A DNA stretch of 64,000 nt from Bacteroidota bacterium (GCA_018267385.1 JAFDYN010000010.1:186001-250000); one strand, 5' to 3'; shown: positions 51,696 to 60,231, counted from the first letter of the stretch. Notes: a model not told the origin generated them from the sequence alone. Numbers and translations are program-made.

Positions 51696-52442
51696 ATGTC
51701 AGCTGAAAACGGAAACCGCTATGCGGAAAAATGGACCTACGAGGCGACCATGAAGGCGCTCGAGAAGATCAACACCTTTGCCATGATGGATGATACGCTC
51801 TACCTGGGCATGGCGCTGGCGCGCGCGGGCTACTATGATGATATCTGGCGCTACTGGCGCAAAAAATGGGCGCGCCACTATGAGATCATCCATGAGATGA
51901 AGATGCTGATGCAGCACTTTGAGGCGCGGATATATACCAATACGGCGCATGGCAAGATACCGCTGCGGCTGGGCATCTTCACTCTGCAGCATCACTACGG
52001 CTGGGGCCGGGAGCCGCAGCAGGAAGATATAAGTTATGTGGCGGAGGCGGATAGGCACCTCTCCCAAACCCTCTCCAAAGGAGAGGGCTTAATGCAAACA
52101 GCCGACCTCTCCCAATCCTCTCCAAAGGAGAGGGCTATAATGCAAACAGCAGATGACTCTCAAAGGCTGTTTAAAGAAGAAGATTCAAACGTGAAGGCGG
52201 TCAGTGTAGATGAAGTCATACCAGAAACAGAAAATGAAGCAGCGGCATCCGCCGCAGCTAAGAACACAAAGCGCTATCCTATAGAGCTGACGCCGGAGGA
52301 ACTGCAGATGGAGGTGGGGATCTCTGATGTCCGTGAGATAGAGCGTCGCCTGCGGGAAGAGGACCCGGAGTTGGCAGAGTTTGACGATCTGGATGAAGAT
52401 ATGGAGTGGGAGGTGTCGACGCCGGAGACGTATAAGGGGTAG
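51696..52442 (+). CDS. Terminase-small-subunit-like protein with repeat-derived linker
   Basis: 248 residues, no signal peptide. Residues about 10-105 (EKWTYEATMKALEKINTF, then ALARAGYYDDIWRYWRKKW, HGKIPLRLGIFTLQHHYGW) resemble phage DNA-packaging gp3/small terminase proteins. No other phage gene is near, so it may be a domesticated remnant. Residues about 121-152 are encoded by two tandem 48-nt copies of palindromic repeat A, read in frame. The C-terminal part is acidic (ELTPEELQMEVGISDVREIE) and may be a separate small domain. Confidence 0.65.
   Translation: MSAENGNRYAEKWTYEATMKALEKINTFAMMDDTLYLGMALARAGYYDDIWRYWRKKWARHYEIIHEMKMLMQHFEARIYTNTAHGKIPLRLGIFTLQHHYGWGREPQQEDISYVAEADRHLSQTLSKGEGLMQTADLSQSSPKERAIMQTADDSQRLFKEEDSNVKAVSVDEVIPETENEAAASAAAKNTKRYPIELTPEELQMEVGISDVREIERRLREEDPELAEFDDLDEDMEWEVSTPETYKG
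52057..52150. repeat. Two tandem copies of repeat A inside a gene
   Basis: ACCTCTCCCAA and CTCTCCAAAGGAGAGGGCT with ATGCAAACAGC, at 52057 and again at 52105 (period 48 nt). The unit is a multiple of three and stays in frame. Confidence 0.85.
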
Positions 52443-52498
52443 GAGTTGCCTGGTAAATGTGCCTTGTAGCGGTTCAAACGCTATGCAGAGGTGCCACG

Positions 52499-53293
52499 CT
52501 ATACAAATTTCATGGTGGCGCGCTCCCTGATGCGGGCCAGTGCCGCATCCCACAGCGCTACACGTGCGGCAAGGGCTTTTTTGACAGCTTCAGTAGCTTC
52601 ATGCCACCGGCGCTCGTCAGTGCCGCAAAGTTCTGCGGTCATCTGACAGGCCAGCTGTGAATGATGGCCACCATCTACCTCTATGTGACGCTCTATATAG
52701 TACTCCAGCGTACCGAGCTGACCGCTGAGTGAGTGATTGAGGTCTCTGATCAATGCCAGAAACATATCTGGTATGAGGTCCTCCCGCCCAAAGGTGAAAA
52801 CAGCGGCCTGGAGGTGTGTCTGCTGCGAGCCGATCACATCAAAGGTGCTGCGCATAAAGGTGCGTACGCCCTCGTTCAGCCCGGCGTGCTGGGCGGCAGT
52901 ATCTACGGCACAGCCGTCTCGTACCTGTGCTATAAAGGCATGTATAGGCTGGTGGTCTGCGCCGGACTGCTGCATGGCATCAAGGTATAGCTCAAAGTGG
53001 CTGACACGCCGGCCGTGCTGGTCTATATCGCTCTCCTCTCCGGTCACTATCTCATTGATGAGGTAGCGCGTCTGCGCACTGCCTACCGGCACCCATGGCA
53101 GGGTGACGCAGGTGAGCGAGCGCTGAAGGGATTTGAGCAGGCTCATGAAGTCCCATACGGCGAAGACGTGATGCTGCATGAAAATGTGCAGATCCTCTAT
53201 GGTACGGATATGATCGTAAAGCGGGTGGTCTATGATCTGCTGCCGCAGCGTAGCTATCTCTGCGCGCAGGCGCTCTATATATATATCACTCAT
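52499..53293 (-). CDS. DUF3050 protein
   Basis: 264 residues, helical and cytosolic. The family block DLHIFMQHHVFAVWDFMSLLKSLQ and LINEIVTGEESDIDQHGRRVSHFELYLDAM is present, along with ERHIEVDGGHHSQLA. The spaced His and Glu residues resemble the metal site of haem-oxygenase-fold di-iron proteins, which some DUF3050 relatives are thought to share. Biochemical role unknown. It faces the terminase-like gene. Confidence 0.87.
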   Translation of the reverse strand: MSDIYIERLRAEIATLRQQIIDHPLYDHIRTIEDLHIFMQHHVFAVWDFMSLLKSLQRSLTCVTLPWVPVGSAQTRYLINEIVTGEESDIDQHGRRVSHFELYLDAMQQSGADHQPIHAFIAQVRDGCAVDTAAQHAGLNEGVRTFMRSTFDVIGSQQTHLQAAVFTFGREDLIPDMFLALIRDLNHSLSGQLGTLEYYIERHIEVDGGHHSQLACQMTAELCGTDERRWHEATEAVKKALAARVALWDAALARIRERATMKFV

Positions 53294-53346
53294 CCTATTA
53301 CTCTACTGATGCGCCGCGAATGTAATGGAGAAATGCTACAATGAGC

Positions 53347-53553
53347 CTATAGCAGGGCGAAAAACACAAAGGGAATAAGAAGAAATGATAGGAGCCAGGC
53401 CAGCGCAGAAATGAGAAAACGCCACCGGGAGGCCTTAAATAAGAAGAATAGTAGCAAACTTAATACGGTGGCGCCTGCAAAGGCAATGAATAAAGCAGGT
53501 TTCATGATGTAGCCGACGTCATCAGAAAGTAATATGAATAGGAGGGATTGCAT
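53347..53553 (-). CDS. Small two-TM membrane protein
   Basis: 68 residues with hydrophobic helices at about 18-39 and 47-66, linked by KASRWRF. No family recognised. It lies between the DUF3050 and HD-domain genes on the same strand. Hydrophobic small frames can arise by chance, so confidence is limited. Confidence 0.45.
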   Translation of the reverse strand: MQSLLFILLSDDVGYIMKPALFIAFAGATVLSLLLFFLFKASRWRFLISALAWLLSFLLIPFVFFALL

Positions 53554-53579
53554 GTTTTTTCGATTTCAAGAAATGGTCC

Positions 53580-54233
53580 CTAGCTTTTTCCTTCCCACTC
53601 CTCATAAAACTGCTCCAGGTAGTTGATCATAAAATCGTGGCGTTTTTGCGCCATTGTCTTACCGGTGGCGGTATTCATCCGGTCTTTGAGCAGCAGGAGT
53701 TTTTCGTAGAAGTGATTGATGGTAGGTGCAGCGGAGTTTTTGTATTGCTCCTTGGTCATGTGCAGGTCGGGCGCGATATCCGGATCGTATAGTGCGCGGC
53801 CTTTGTAGCCGCCATAGCTGAAGGCGCGGGCTATGCCTATCGCGCCGATAGCATCAAGGCGGTCGGCATCTTGCACCACGTCGAGTTCTGTAGAGTGAAA
53901 GGTGCGCTCCGTCTTGCCGCCTTTAAATGAGATATTGCGGATGATCTCCACGACATGCGTGATCACCTCCTCCTCCACGCTGATAGAGCGCAGCCATGCC
54001 TCTGCCCGCTGCGGACCTATCTCCTCATCACCACCATGAAATTTGGAATCAGCTATATCATGCAGCAGCGCTGCCAGCTCTGCCACATAGGTGTCACAGG
54101 CTTCGTGCGCCGCTATTTCTTTGGTGGTACGCCATACGCGGTAGATGTGGTGCCAGTCATGGCCGCCCTCTGCTGCAGAGAGCGTGGCCTTGACGTAGTC
54201 TACGGTGTCATTTATCTTTTGCTGGTGCTTCAC
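53580..54233 (-). CDS. HD-domain phosphohydrolase (YedJ-like)
   Basis: 217 residues. The metal site is complete: HDWHHIYRVWRT (first His), AALLHDIADSKFHGGDEE (HD pair) and the late Asp in VVQDADRLDAIGAIGIARAF. These enzymes hydrolyse phosphate esters or nucleotides in the cytosol; the substrate is unknown. It overlaps the patatin gene by 26 nt, so the two are co-expressed. Confidence 0.92.
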   Translation of the reverse strand: MKHQQKINDTVDYVKATLSAAEGGHDWHHIYRVWRTTKEIAAHEACDTYVAELAALLHDIADSKFHGGDEEIGPQRAEAWLRSISVEEEVITHVVEIIRNISFKGGKTERTFHSTELDVVQDADRLDAIGAIGIARAFSYGGYKGRALYDPDIAPDLHMTKEQYKNSAAPTINHFYEKLLLLKDRMNTATGKTMAQKRHDFMINYLEQFYEEWEGKS

Positions 54234-55227
54234 GGGCGGGCAGGGTTGATTCTTCTTTGGTGGATTTGAGTGTGTCCATTGATTCCTTATACGCTTTGCG
54301 GCCTACGTCTATCAGCTCTGCTGCGCGATAAAACTCAAACACTGACGCCGCCGTACGTGGTATTTCTATGAGGATATCTACGGGGTGCATCTGCAGCATG
54401 ATCTCTACCAGCCGGTCCAGAGAGGCATCATAGGACTCACTCAGCAGCTCAAACATAGACAAAGATGGCAGATTTGTGATCTGTTGTACTTCTTTGGTAG
54501 TGACGCGCTCTGCCGCATTTTCGGGTTTGGCAGGGGCTTCATCCTGTGTGCTGTCATTGTCTTTCTCTCCGGAGAAAAAGCTTTTCAGTTTGGCTATGAT
54601 CTGGGCGGCGCTGCTTTCCGTCTCCTCCGGCGTCACCGTCTGCGTAGCCACGTCTGCCACCAGGTCATGCGGTACTGCGCCGTTGAGGTTCACTGCCACT
54701 ACTATCGCATCATCCCTCCGCTGAAATATATCTACCGGCAGCGGATTGAGCACACCGCCGTCTACATACAGTCCCTTCTCGTGCGCTATCGGAGTAAATA
54801 CACCCGGTATACCCGACGAGGCCCTGATAGCCTTATACAGATCTCCGCTACTGAAGTGTATCTCCTTACGCGCGATGATATCCGTCGCTACCGCTATGAA
54901 TTCTATGGGCAGGTCCTCTATATTGCGCGCGCCTGACATCTGCTGCAGCAGTCCGAATATCTTTTCACCTTTCACAAAACCTGCCATGGAGAAGGTGATG
55001 TCAAAGAGGCGGTACACGTCGCTCTTGGTCTGCCTGATCAGCCAGTCGGTATATTCCTTCATGATGCCGGCGCAGTACAGGCCACCGATGATGGCTCCCA
55101 TAGAGCAGCCATACACGCCTACTATCTCATAGCCCTCCTCCTCCAGCATCTGTATCACACCTATGTGGGCTATGCCGCGGGCGCCGCCACTGCCGAGTAC
55201 GAGTTGCACTTTTTTCTTGCCGTTCAT
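54208..55227 (-). CDS. Patatin-like phospholipase
   Basis: 339 residues. N-terminal patatin domain: oxyanion loop GSGGARGIAHIGVIQ, nucleophile elbow GVYGCSMGAIIGG (Ser in GxSxG) and the catalytic Asp in YVDGGVLNPLPV. The dyad is complete, in contrast to the two alpha/beta hydrolases of this window. A charged, possibly disordered stretch (about 225-255) and a helical end follow. Likely a cytosolic lipid acyl hydrolase; no signal peptide. Confidence 0.92.
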   Translation of the reverse strand: MNGKKKVQLVLGSGGARGIAHIGVIQMLEEEGYEIVGVYGCSMGAIIGGLYCAGIMKEYTDWLIRQTKSDVYRLFDITFSMAGFVKGEKIFGLLQQMSGARNIEDLPIEFIAVATDIIARKEIHFSSGDLYKAIRASSGIPGVFTPIAHEKGLYVDGGVLNPLPVDIFQRRDDAIVVAVNLNGAVPHDLVADVATQTVTPEETESSAAQIIAKLKSFFSGEKDNDSTQDEAPAKPENAAERVTTKEVQQITNLPSLSMFELLSESYDASLDRLVEIMLQMHPVDILIEIPRTAASVFEFYRAAELIDVGRKAYKESMDTLKSTKEESTLPAREAPAKDK

Positions 55228-55312
55228 ACTGATAAAAATATCTCAAAAAACTATTCGCGGTAAATGATACCCGTCAACGCCCGAAATCTATAGGGGAGCC
55301 ATTTGGCTAAAT

Positions 55313-55329
55313 ATTTGTTATTAACAAAT
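55313..55329. promoter_or_regulatory. Palindrome upstream of the NAD(P)-binding protein gene
   Basis: ATTTGTTA-T-TAACAAAT, a perfect 17-bp palindrome 16 nt before the ATG at 55346. Possible operator; no cognate regulator is adjacent. Confidence 0.4.
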
Positions 55330-55345
55330 TCTTAAAACGCATTAC

Positions 55346-56002
55346 ATGAAACGCATTCTGCTATATGGAGCTACGGGCCGCACAGGCCGTCATGTACTGG
55401 ACCTGGCACTACAGCGCGGCTATGAGGTAGTGGCGCTGGTGCGGGATAGTAGCAGTATCACCGCCGGTAGCGAACGGCTCGCGGTGATACAAGGCGACAC
55501 CACCAGCCTGGATGATATACGCCGCGCCATACAGGGCTGCGATGCGGTGCTGAGTACGCTCGGAGCGCTGCACCAGACTGATATACTCAAACTGGGCAAA
55601 ATAGACCCGCCGCATACCCTGGAGCGCAGCATGAGGCCTACCATACAGGCGATGAAAGAAGCCGGAGTGAAGCGCATCATCGTACAGACTGCGCTGGGCG
55701 CAGGTGATAGCTATCCCGATGTGCACTGGGTCATGCGCCTGCTCATGCGCTGGACCAGGTTTAAAATAGTCTACGCCGACCACAATATGCAGGAACAACT
55801 GCTGCAGGAGTCCGGCTTTGACTGGACCTTTGTAAGGCCCGTGGGATTAAATGACAAAGACGAACTACGCAAACTACATATAACACTCCACGGCGCGCCA
55901 CCATCCTTTCAGATCAGCAGGAAGCATGTCGCGCAGTTTATGCTAGACTGCCTCGATAAGGATCTATACATACATCAGGCACCAGCAGTCTCTGAAAAGT
56001 AA
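55346..56002 (+). CDS. NAD(P)H-binding atypical SDR
   Basis: 218 residues, a single Rossmann domain. The cofactor loop is LLYGATGRTGRHVLDLAL, followed by VVALVRD and GCDAVLSTLGAL. No YxxxK catalytic pair is evident, so it belongs with NmrA/BlvR-B-like atypical SDRs. Could be a flavin or quinone reductase, or a redox sensor. It is transcribed alone from a leader with a palindrome. Confidence 0.88.
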   Translation: MKRILLYGATGRTGRHVLDLALQRGYEVVALVRDSSSITAGSERLAVIQGDTTSLDDIRRAIQGCDAVLSTLGALHQTDILKLGKIDPPHTLERSMRPTIQAMKEAGVKRIIVQTALGAGDSYPDVHWVMRLLMRWTRFKIVYADHNMQEQLLQESGFDWTFVRPVGLNDKDELRKLHITLHGAPPSFQISRKHVAQFMLDCLDKDLYIHQAPAVSEK

Positions 56003-56004
56003 CG

Positions 56005-56571
56005 TCATTGCTTTTCTTTCAGAAACTCATCCGTGAAATGAGCCTTCTGTTTCGGCTGTGCAAATTTATCGGCATTATATGTCTGTGAGTTGCCGCGCGG
56101 TATGGATAGTGAGGCCCAGCTCTCAGCGGCCATCTTGCCTATGAAGACGATCTGCCCTATGTGGTAAGGATAGTGCGCCAGTTGCCTGTTGATCGCTTCT
56201 GTCACGGTGTGCCCCTGATTGCGGATGTAGATGATCTTAGAAAGATCATCGTCTGTGAGTGATCGCAGCGTATCCAGAAATACTTTCCAGCCTTTGTCCC
56301 AAAGCGCTATCATTTCTTCCCGTGTCTTTATGTGTGCTTCAAATTCCCCATCGCGGTTGCGCCATTCCTTTTCGCCATCTGTAGTGAGGAAGTCGGTCCA
56401 GCGGCTGAGCATATTGCCTGCGAGGTGCTTGACGATCGTAGCAATGCTGTTACTCTCTTCATTGTACTGCCAGAAGAGTTTTTCGTCCGGTAGCTGCGCA
56501 AAGGTTTTTTCGCCCAGTAGCTTGTAGTATTCAAACTGCTTGGTCACGCTCTGCAGATAGTCTGATGACAT
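56005..56571 (-). CDS. DinB-fold DUF1572 protein
   Basis: 188 residues, four-helix DinB/YfiT-like bundle. Metal His positions are visible in SIATIVKHLAGNMLSRW and NRQLAHYPYHIGQIVFIGK. The C-terminal IPRGNSQTYNADKF is typical of DUF1572. Function unknown; relatives with bacillithiol transferase activity exist, which is of interest because this genome carries bshB1. It overlaps no neighbour and faces the SDR gene. Confidence 0.87.
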   Translation of the reverse strand: MSSDYLQSVTKQFEYYKLLGEKTFAQLPDEKLFWQYNEESNSIATIVKHLAGNMLSRWTDFLTTDGEKEWRNRDGEFEAHIKTREEMIALWDKGWKVFLDTLRSLTDDDLSKIIYIRNQGHTVTEAINRQLAHYPYHIGQIVFIGKMAAESWASLSIPRGNSQTYNADKFAQPKQKAHFTDEFLKEKQ

Positions 56572-56613
56572 ATGATTGGTTTTATTGGTTGAATAATATT
56601 AAAGACGATTATA

Positions 56614-57096
56614 CTAGCGCAGGGATTTTACCCGCTCCTCAAAAGAAACCGGTGCGGGCAGAGGGGCTACCACGCTTTCAAAAAACTGTGTCAGCTCATC
56701 AGAGTGCTTGTGTCCGCTCCGGGTGCGGAGGTTGTAGTGTACCAGCCGCGTCCACATGACGGCTTTGATCTGTGTCTTGGCCTCGTTCCACATCACAGCC
56801 TCTACCATCAGGGCCTTGTCTGTGAAGCCCGTCAGGCGTGTCTGTATGGTCACGATCTCCATCAGCTCAGCCGGAGCCAGATAGGCTATCTGTGTCTGCG
56901 CCACCACCCACGAGAGGCCTTGCTCACGCGCCAGCTTGTATACATCAAAGTCATAGTAGCTCATGAGCTGGTCCTCGCGGGCGTTGATGATGTAGTCTAT
57001 GTAGCGGGCATTGTTGAGATGGTTAAACGGGTCGCAGTCCGGAAACCGGATCACGGACTGGCTTTCGAGTTCTTTGGGCAAGGTTGTCGTAGTCAT
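56614..57096 (-). CDS. Hot-dog acyl-CoA thioesterase
   Basis: 160 residues. RFPDCDPFNHLNNARYIDYI matches the 4HBT family (Asp and following His/Asn region), followed by the strand WVVAQTQIAYLAPAELMEIVTIQT. Cytosolic acyl-CoA thioesterase. Upstream (57133-57146) lies an inverted repeat identical in form to one ahead of the tetR gene, so it is probably repressed by that TetR. The natural acyl substrate may be the TetR ligand. Confidence 0.88.
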   Translation of the reverse strand: MTTTTLPKELESQSVIRFPDCDPFNHLNNARYIDYIINAREDQLMSYYDFDVYKLAREQGLSWVVAQTQIAYLAPAELMEIVTIQTRLTGFTDKALMVEAVMWNEAKTQIKAVMWTRLVHYNLRTRSGHKHSDELTQFFESVVAPLPAPVSFEERVKSLR

Positions 57097-57132
57097 GTTG
57101 TTTTATGTTTTGGATTATAAATCGTTTAAAAA

Positions 57133-57146
57133 ATACCTATCGGTAT
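57133..57146. promoter_or_regulatory. TetR operator candidate, thioesterase side
   Basis: ATACC-TATC-GGTAT inverted repeat. On the minus strand it sits between a TTTG and a TATTTTTT box, so binding would block the thioesterase promoter. Confidence 0.65.
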
Positions 57147-57164
57147 ATTTTGTATCAAAAAAAA

Positions 57165-57767
57165 TCAAGGCCTCAATCCCTGAATAAAATTTTCGAGGTA
57201 GCGCATAGCGATACGTAGCTCTGTGGCCCGGCCGTGTACTTTGGCCTGCATCACAGCGCCCTCTATCAGCGACATCAGGATCACAGCCACCTCAGTAGGA
57301 TTCACATCTTTGCGTATCTCTTTGCGCTCTATGCCGCGCTTCACCTGGTTTTCCAGTGACTTCTTCCAGAACGTCAGCGCTTGTGAGGTTTTCTCCCGCA
57401 GGGCCGGATGCGTATCGTCGGCCTCCACAGAGGTATTGAGCAGCGGGCAACCAGCCTTGAGGAATGGTATCTTGAGAAAGTCACTATACACACGCGGATA
57501 GACCAGCAGCCTGTCCACACCATTATCCTGCGCCATGATCCGCTCGCGCAGATAGGCCGTGACCCTGCCAAAATTATAATCAAACACTGCCAGCGCTACC
57601 TCATCCTTATTCTCAAAATTGCCATAGATACTGCCCTTGGTCAGGCCTGTAGCGGCAGTGAGGTCATTCATGGAGGTGCCCGCATAGCCCTTCTCATTAA
57701 AGATAGGTGCTGTACGCTCTATGATGTACTGCCGCGTGCGCTCTGCCTTGGATAGTGTCTCGCTCAT
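57165..57767 (-). CDS. TetR/AcrR family transcriptional regulator
   Basis: 200 residues. DNA-binding domain at about 8-55: RTRQYIIERTAPIFNEKGYAG, then TSMNDLTAATGLTKGSIYGNFENKDEVALAVF, the TetR helix-turn-helix. The ligand domain follows, with a C-terminal helix ending RYLENFIQGLRP. An inverted repeat overlaps its own promoter region (57791-57804) and a second precedes the downstream thioesterase gene, indicating autoregulation and control of that gene. Confidence 0.93.
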   Translation of the reverse strand: MSETLSKAERTRQYIIERTAPIFNEKGYAGTSMNDLTAATGLTKGSIYGNFENKDEVALAVFDYNFGRVTAYLRERIMAQDNGVDRLLVYPRVYSDFLKIPFLKAGCPLLNTSVEADDTHPALREKTSQALTFWKKSLENQVKRGIERKEIRKDVNPTEVAVILMSLIEGAVMQAKVHGRATELRIAMRYLENFIQGLRP

Positions 57768-57775
57768 TGCTTAGG

Positions 57776-57804
57776 CAAATGTAATGGATTATACCGATTG
57801 GTAT
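57776..57804 (-). promoter_or_regulatory. tetR promoter with operator
   Basis: -7 element TACATTTG (complement of 57776-57783) followed upstream by the inverted repeat ATACC-GATT-GGTAT (57791-57804), the same half-sites and spacing as the site at 57133. Confidence 0.65.
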
Positions 57805-57817
57805 AATTTATTTTTAG

Positions 57818-59137
57818 CTAGAAATATTTACCATGCAGCCAGCTATGATATGGGGGTAAGCCTATGTCTGCCCGATCCCTGTTAGCTCGGTCCAGCGCAG
57901 CACCCTGTGGCACATACTTCAGGTCAAAATCGGAGCCGGGCGGAAAGTAGTAGTAGACCGGTGCCTCCTGGCCAGCTATCATGCACCTGTCGCAGGTATA
58001 CGCGTAGGTGTTTGCCAGCATCTTGCCATCCCTGACCGCTTGCTGCAGTTTGGTCTTGATCAGCTCAAAATGATCCCGGCGATCTATGTGCATGAATAAC
58101 GCAGCACTCATTCCCATCAGCGAATCCGCCTCAAATATGGGATAACCATATCGAGCCATGTACCATCTGAGCAGTTCAAAGTTGATGCTATCATCAGCTA
58201 CCGTCTCTGTGGTCACACCATTGCGCCGGTGTGCCTGGTCGCGCAGTATCATCTCTGCGAAAAGGCTGTCAGTATCAAAACCTGAGACAAGTTTTTTACC
58301 GCCTGTGTGGAGAGGCACGACTGGCGGTGAAGAGGCGATGGGAGGACCTCCTTCCTCATGGCAGGCTACTGCCCCTGCCGATAGATTGATAGATGAAAGC
58401 CTCCCCGCTCCACGATAGTACACATAGCCGCCGCCGCTGCCGGTGATCTGTAGCTCGTGGTCGCTATATACCTCTGCTGGGGCGAGCGTAGTATGTCTGA
58501 TGCGTACCAGGTCCGCTTTTAGCTCGTAGGCAGAGAGCTGGCCGCTGCCTGTGTGGAGGATATCCATTTCCTCTATATCTCCTGTCAGCGTAGTGGTCCG
58601 TGCATTGTTGATCTCAGCTACCAGATGTGTATAATTGATACCTCCGGGCTGCAATGCGCCCTCCGGTCCCGGCAGGTGGGCTACTTTGTGGCAGGCTACC
58701 TTGACATGTATTGTGATAGGAATGCTCCCCGTCACCTTGAGCTGGCCTCCGTGGCAGATCACGGGCATGGTGATATCACTCCGCTGATCAGTGATAGCGT
58801 GTATCGCCAGCGACTGTATAGTGCGGATATCTACGTGTATGATCAGCTTTGTATACCGCTCTATCGCCGTGCCCGGCCGGAGGCGCACATGGGCAGCTGC
58901 CGCTGTCTCTGTCACATCTATATACTGCTGCAGATTCTGATCAGCCTCGGTAGCGATGAAAAAATCCGAATAAGGATCATCACTCGTCACGATCTGAAAT
59001 GGCCCATCTATCGTGAGCGTCGTAAACTGTCCCACTTTTCGCTTCACCGTAGTGACCTGACCATCTCCTGTCACTGCCCCGCAGTGCAGGCAGAGAGATA
59101 TAGTGAGGAGAAACAATAAATGCCTGGCATGAGTCAT
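57818..59137 (-). CDS. Secreted DUF2807 (GIN-domain) protein
   Basis: 439 residues. Signal peptide about 1-24. Residues about 30-270 fit the DUF2807 putative adhesin head: an opening TVKRKVGQFTTLTIDGPFQI, then repeated short beta strands (LKVTGSIPITIHV, MDILHTGSGQLSAYELKA, LQITGSGGGYVYYRGAG). This predicts a right-handed beta helix. The C-terminal 150 residues form an unrelated domain with CDRCMIAGQEAPVYYYFPP. Role unknown; surface exposure is likely. Confidence 0.82.
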   Translation of the reverse strand: MTHARHLLFLLTISLCLHCGAVTGDGQVTTVKRKVGQFTTLTIDGPFQIVTSDDPYSDFFIATEADQNLQQYIDVTETAAAAHVRLRPGTAIERYTKLIIHVDIRTIQSLAIHAITDQRSDITMPVICHGGQLKVTGSIPITIHVKVACHKVAHLPGPEGALQPGGINYTHLVAEINNARTTTLTGDIEEMDILHTGSGQLSAYELKADLVRIRHTTLAPAEVYSDHELQITGSGGGYVYYRGAGRLSSINLSAGAVACHEEGGPPIASSPPVVPLHTGGKKLVSGFDTDSLFAEMILRDQAHRRNGVTTETVADDSINFELLRWYMARYGYPIFEADSLMGMSAALFMHIDRRDHFELIKTKLQQAVRDGKMLANTYAYTCDRCMIAGQEAPVYYYFPPGSDFDLKYVPQGAALDRANRDRADIGLPPYHSWLHGKYF

Positions 59138-59149
59138 GCTCTGTTTGTT

Positions 59150-60205
59150 TCATTTCAGCTTTTCGGCGCTCTTGCCTATCATGATATTGAGGCTGGCGCG
59201 CAGGATATCTCCCATGCTGCGGCACTCCCCAAAGTCTACCTTATAATGTTTAGATAACTCGGCGCGGAGTTGTGATACTTTCTCCGCAGGAGCTATCGTG
59301 TCATGCTCCATGGCTGTGAGCAGTGACTGCAGCTGAGCACGAGACGCGATGATGCGCTGTGATATCAGGGTACGCTCCTCACTCTGGTACTGCTTGATCA
59401 CCTCCTCATTGATATGCTTTTTGACCAGGCCTACCAGCTCTTTATTTTCCTTGAAGAACTGCGGCAGGTAGAGATTCTTACGGCCTTCGTAGCTCTGCTG
59501 GTCAAAGTCTATGGCGCGGATGCGAAACTGCACCTCTTCAAAGTCCGGCGTGATGTCAAAGACATAATTGTACGAGCGCATATCACCCAGCAGGCGGACA
59601 AAGCAGCGTTCATTAAACTTGACAAATTCCTTTGCGATACGTTTCTGGTTAAACTCAGGATTGCTCAGGTAGTTTGTGATAAAGACATCTCCCGGTATGC
59701 CCGCTATGTGCTCCTCTATCAGCGTATGTGTATCTACGAAGTAGTTGATCCTGCTGGGGGAGAGAATGTGCTCCAGCTCCAGGCCATACACGCGGCTGGC
59801 ATCGGCCTGCTTGATATAGAAGTAGTCGTAGACGTCGTTGTAGTTATTAACGATCTTGACGCGGAAGGGGTTAGAGTTGCCAAAGGTACAGAAGTCTACG
59901 CGCTCTATATGCAGGTGCTTGTGTACGCTCTTGTCACCGCCGGTTTTCAGGATCGAGTAGATCTCCTTGAGGCCCTGATGCAGTTCGGTCGTTTCACTCT
60001 GCGAGTAGATGGCCGAGACCCAGAGGGTATCCTTGCCATGCTTGTCATATACCACCATAGAGTTTTCAAAGCGCTTCAGGTCCACATACTGCACCGGTAG
60101 CGGCCGCTCGCGGTCATACGTGCGCAGGTAGCTATGTAGCTCCGGCGAGACGCGGTACATGATCTTCTTCTTTGAGATGTGGGGTGTAGGAGCGCGCTTG
60201 GTCAT
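59150..60205 (-). CDS. Possible kinase-fold hypothetical protein
   Basis: 351 residues from the ATG at 60203-60205, no signal peptide. Not a recognised family. Residues 207-213 (GDMRSYN) followed by 232-237 (IDFDQQ) mimic the catalytic loop GDxxxxN and the DFD metal motif of aminoglycoside-phosphotransferase/HipA-like kinases. YIK (130-132) and LIEEHIAGIPGDVF (162-175) fit the lysine strand and hinge. The C-terminal 100 residues are helical. It lies between DUF2807 and a small exported protein. A divergent protein-kinase-like enzyme is inferred. Confidence 0.6.
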   Translation of the reverse strand: MTKRAPTPHISKKKIMYRVSPELHSYLRTYDRERPLPVQYVDLKRFENSMVVYDKHGKDTLWVSAIYSQSETTELHQGLKEIYSILKTGGDKSVHKHLHIERVDFCTFGNSNPFRVKIVNNYNDVYDYFYIKQADASRVYGLELEHILSPSRINYFVDTHTLIEEHIAGIPGDVFITNYLSNPEFNQKRIAKEFVKFNERCFVRLLGDMRSYNYVFDITPDFEEVQFRIRAIDFDQQSYEGRKNLYLPQFFKENKELVGLVKKHINEEVIKQYQSEERTLISQRIIASRAQLQSLLTAMEHDTIAPAEKVSQLRAELSKHYKVDFGECRSMGDILRASLNIMIGKSAEKLK

Positions 60206-60231
60206 AGGGGAAAGATAGTGATTAAGCGTCA

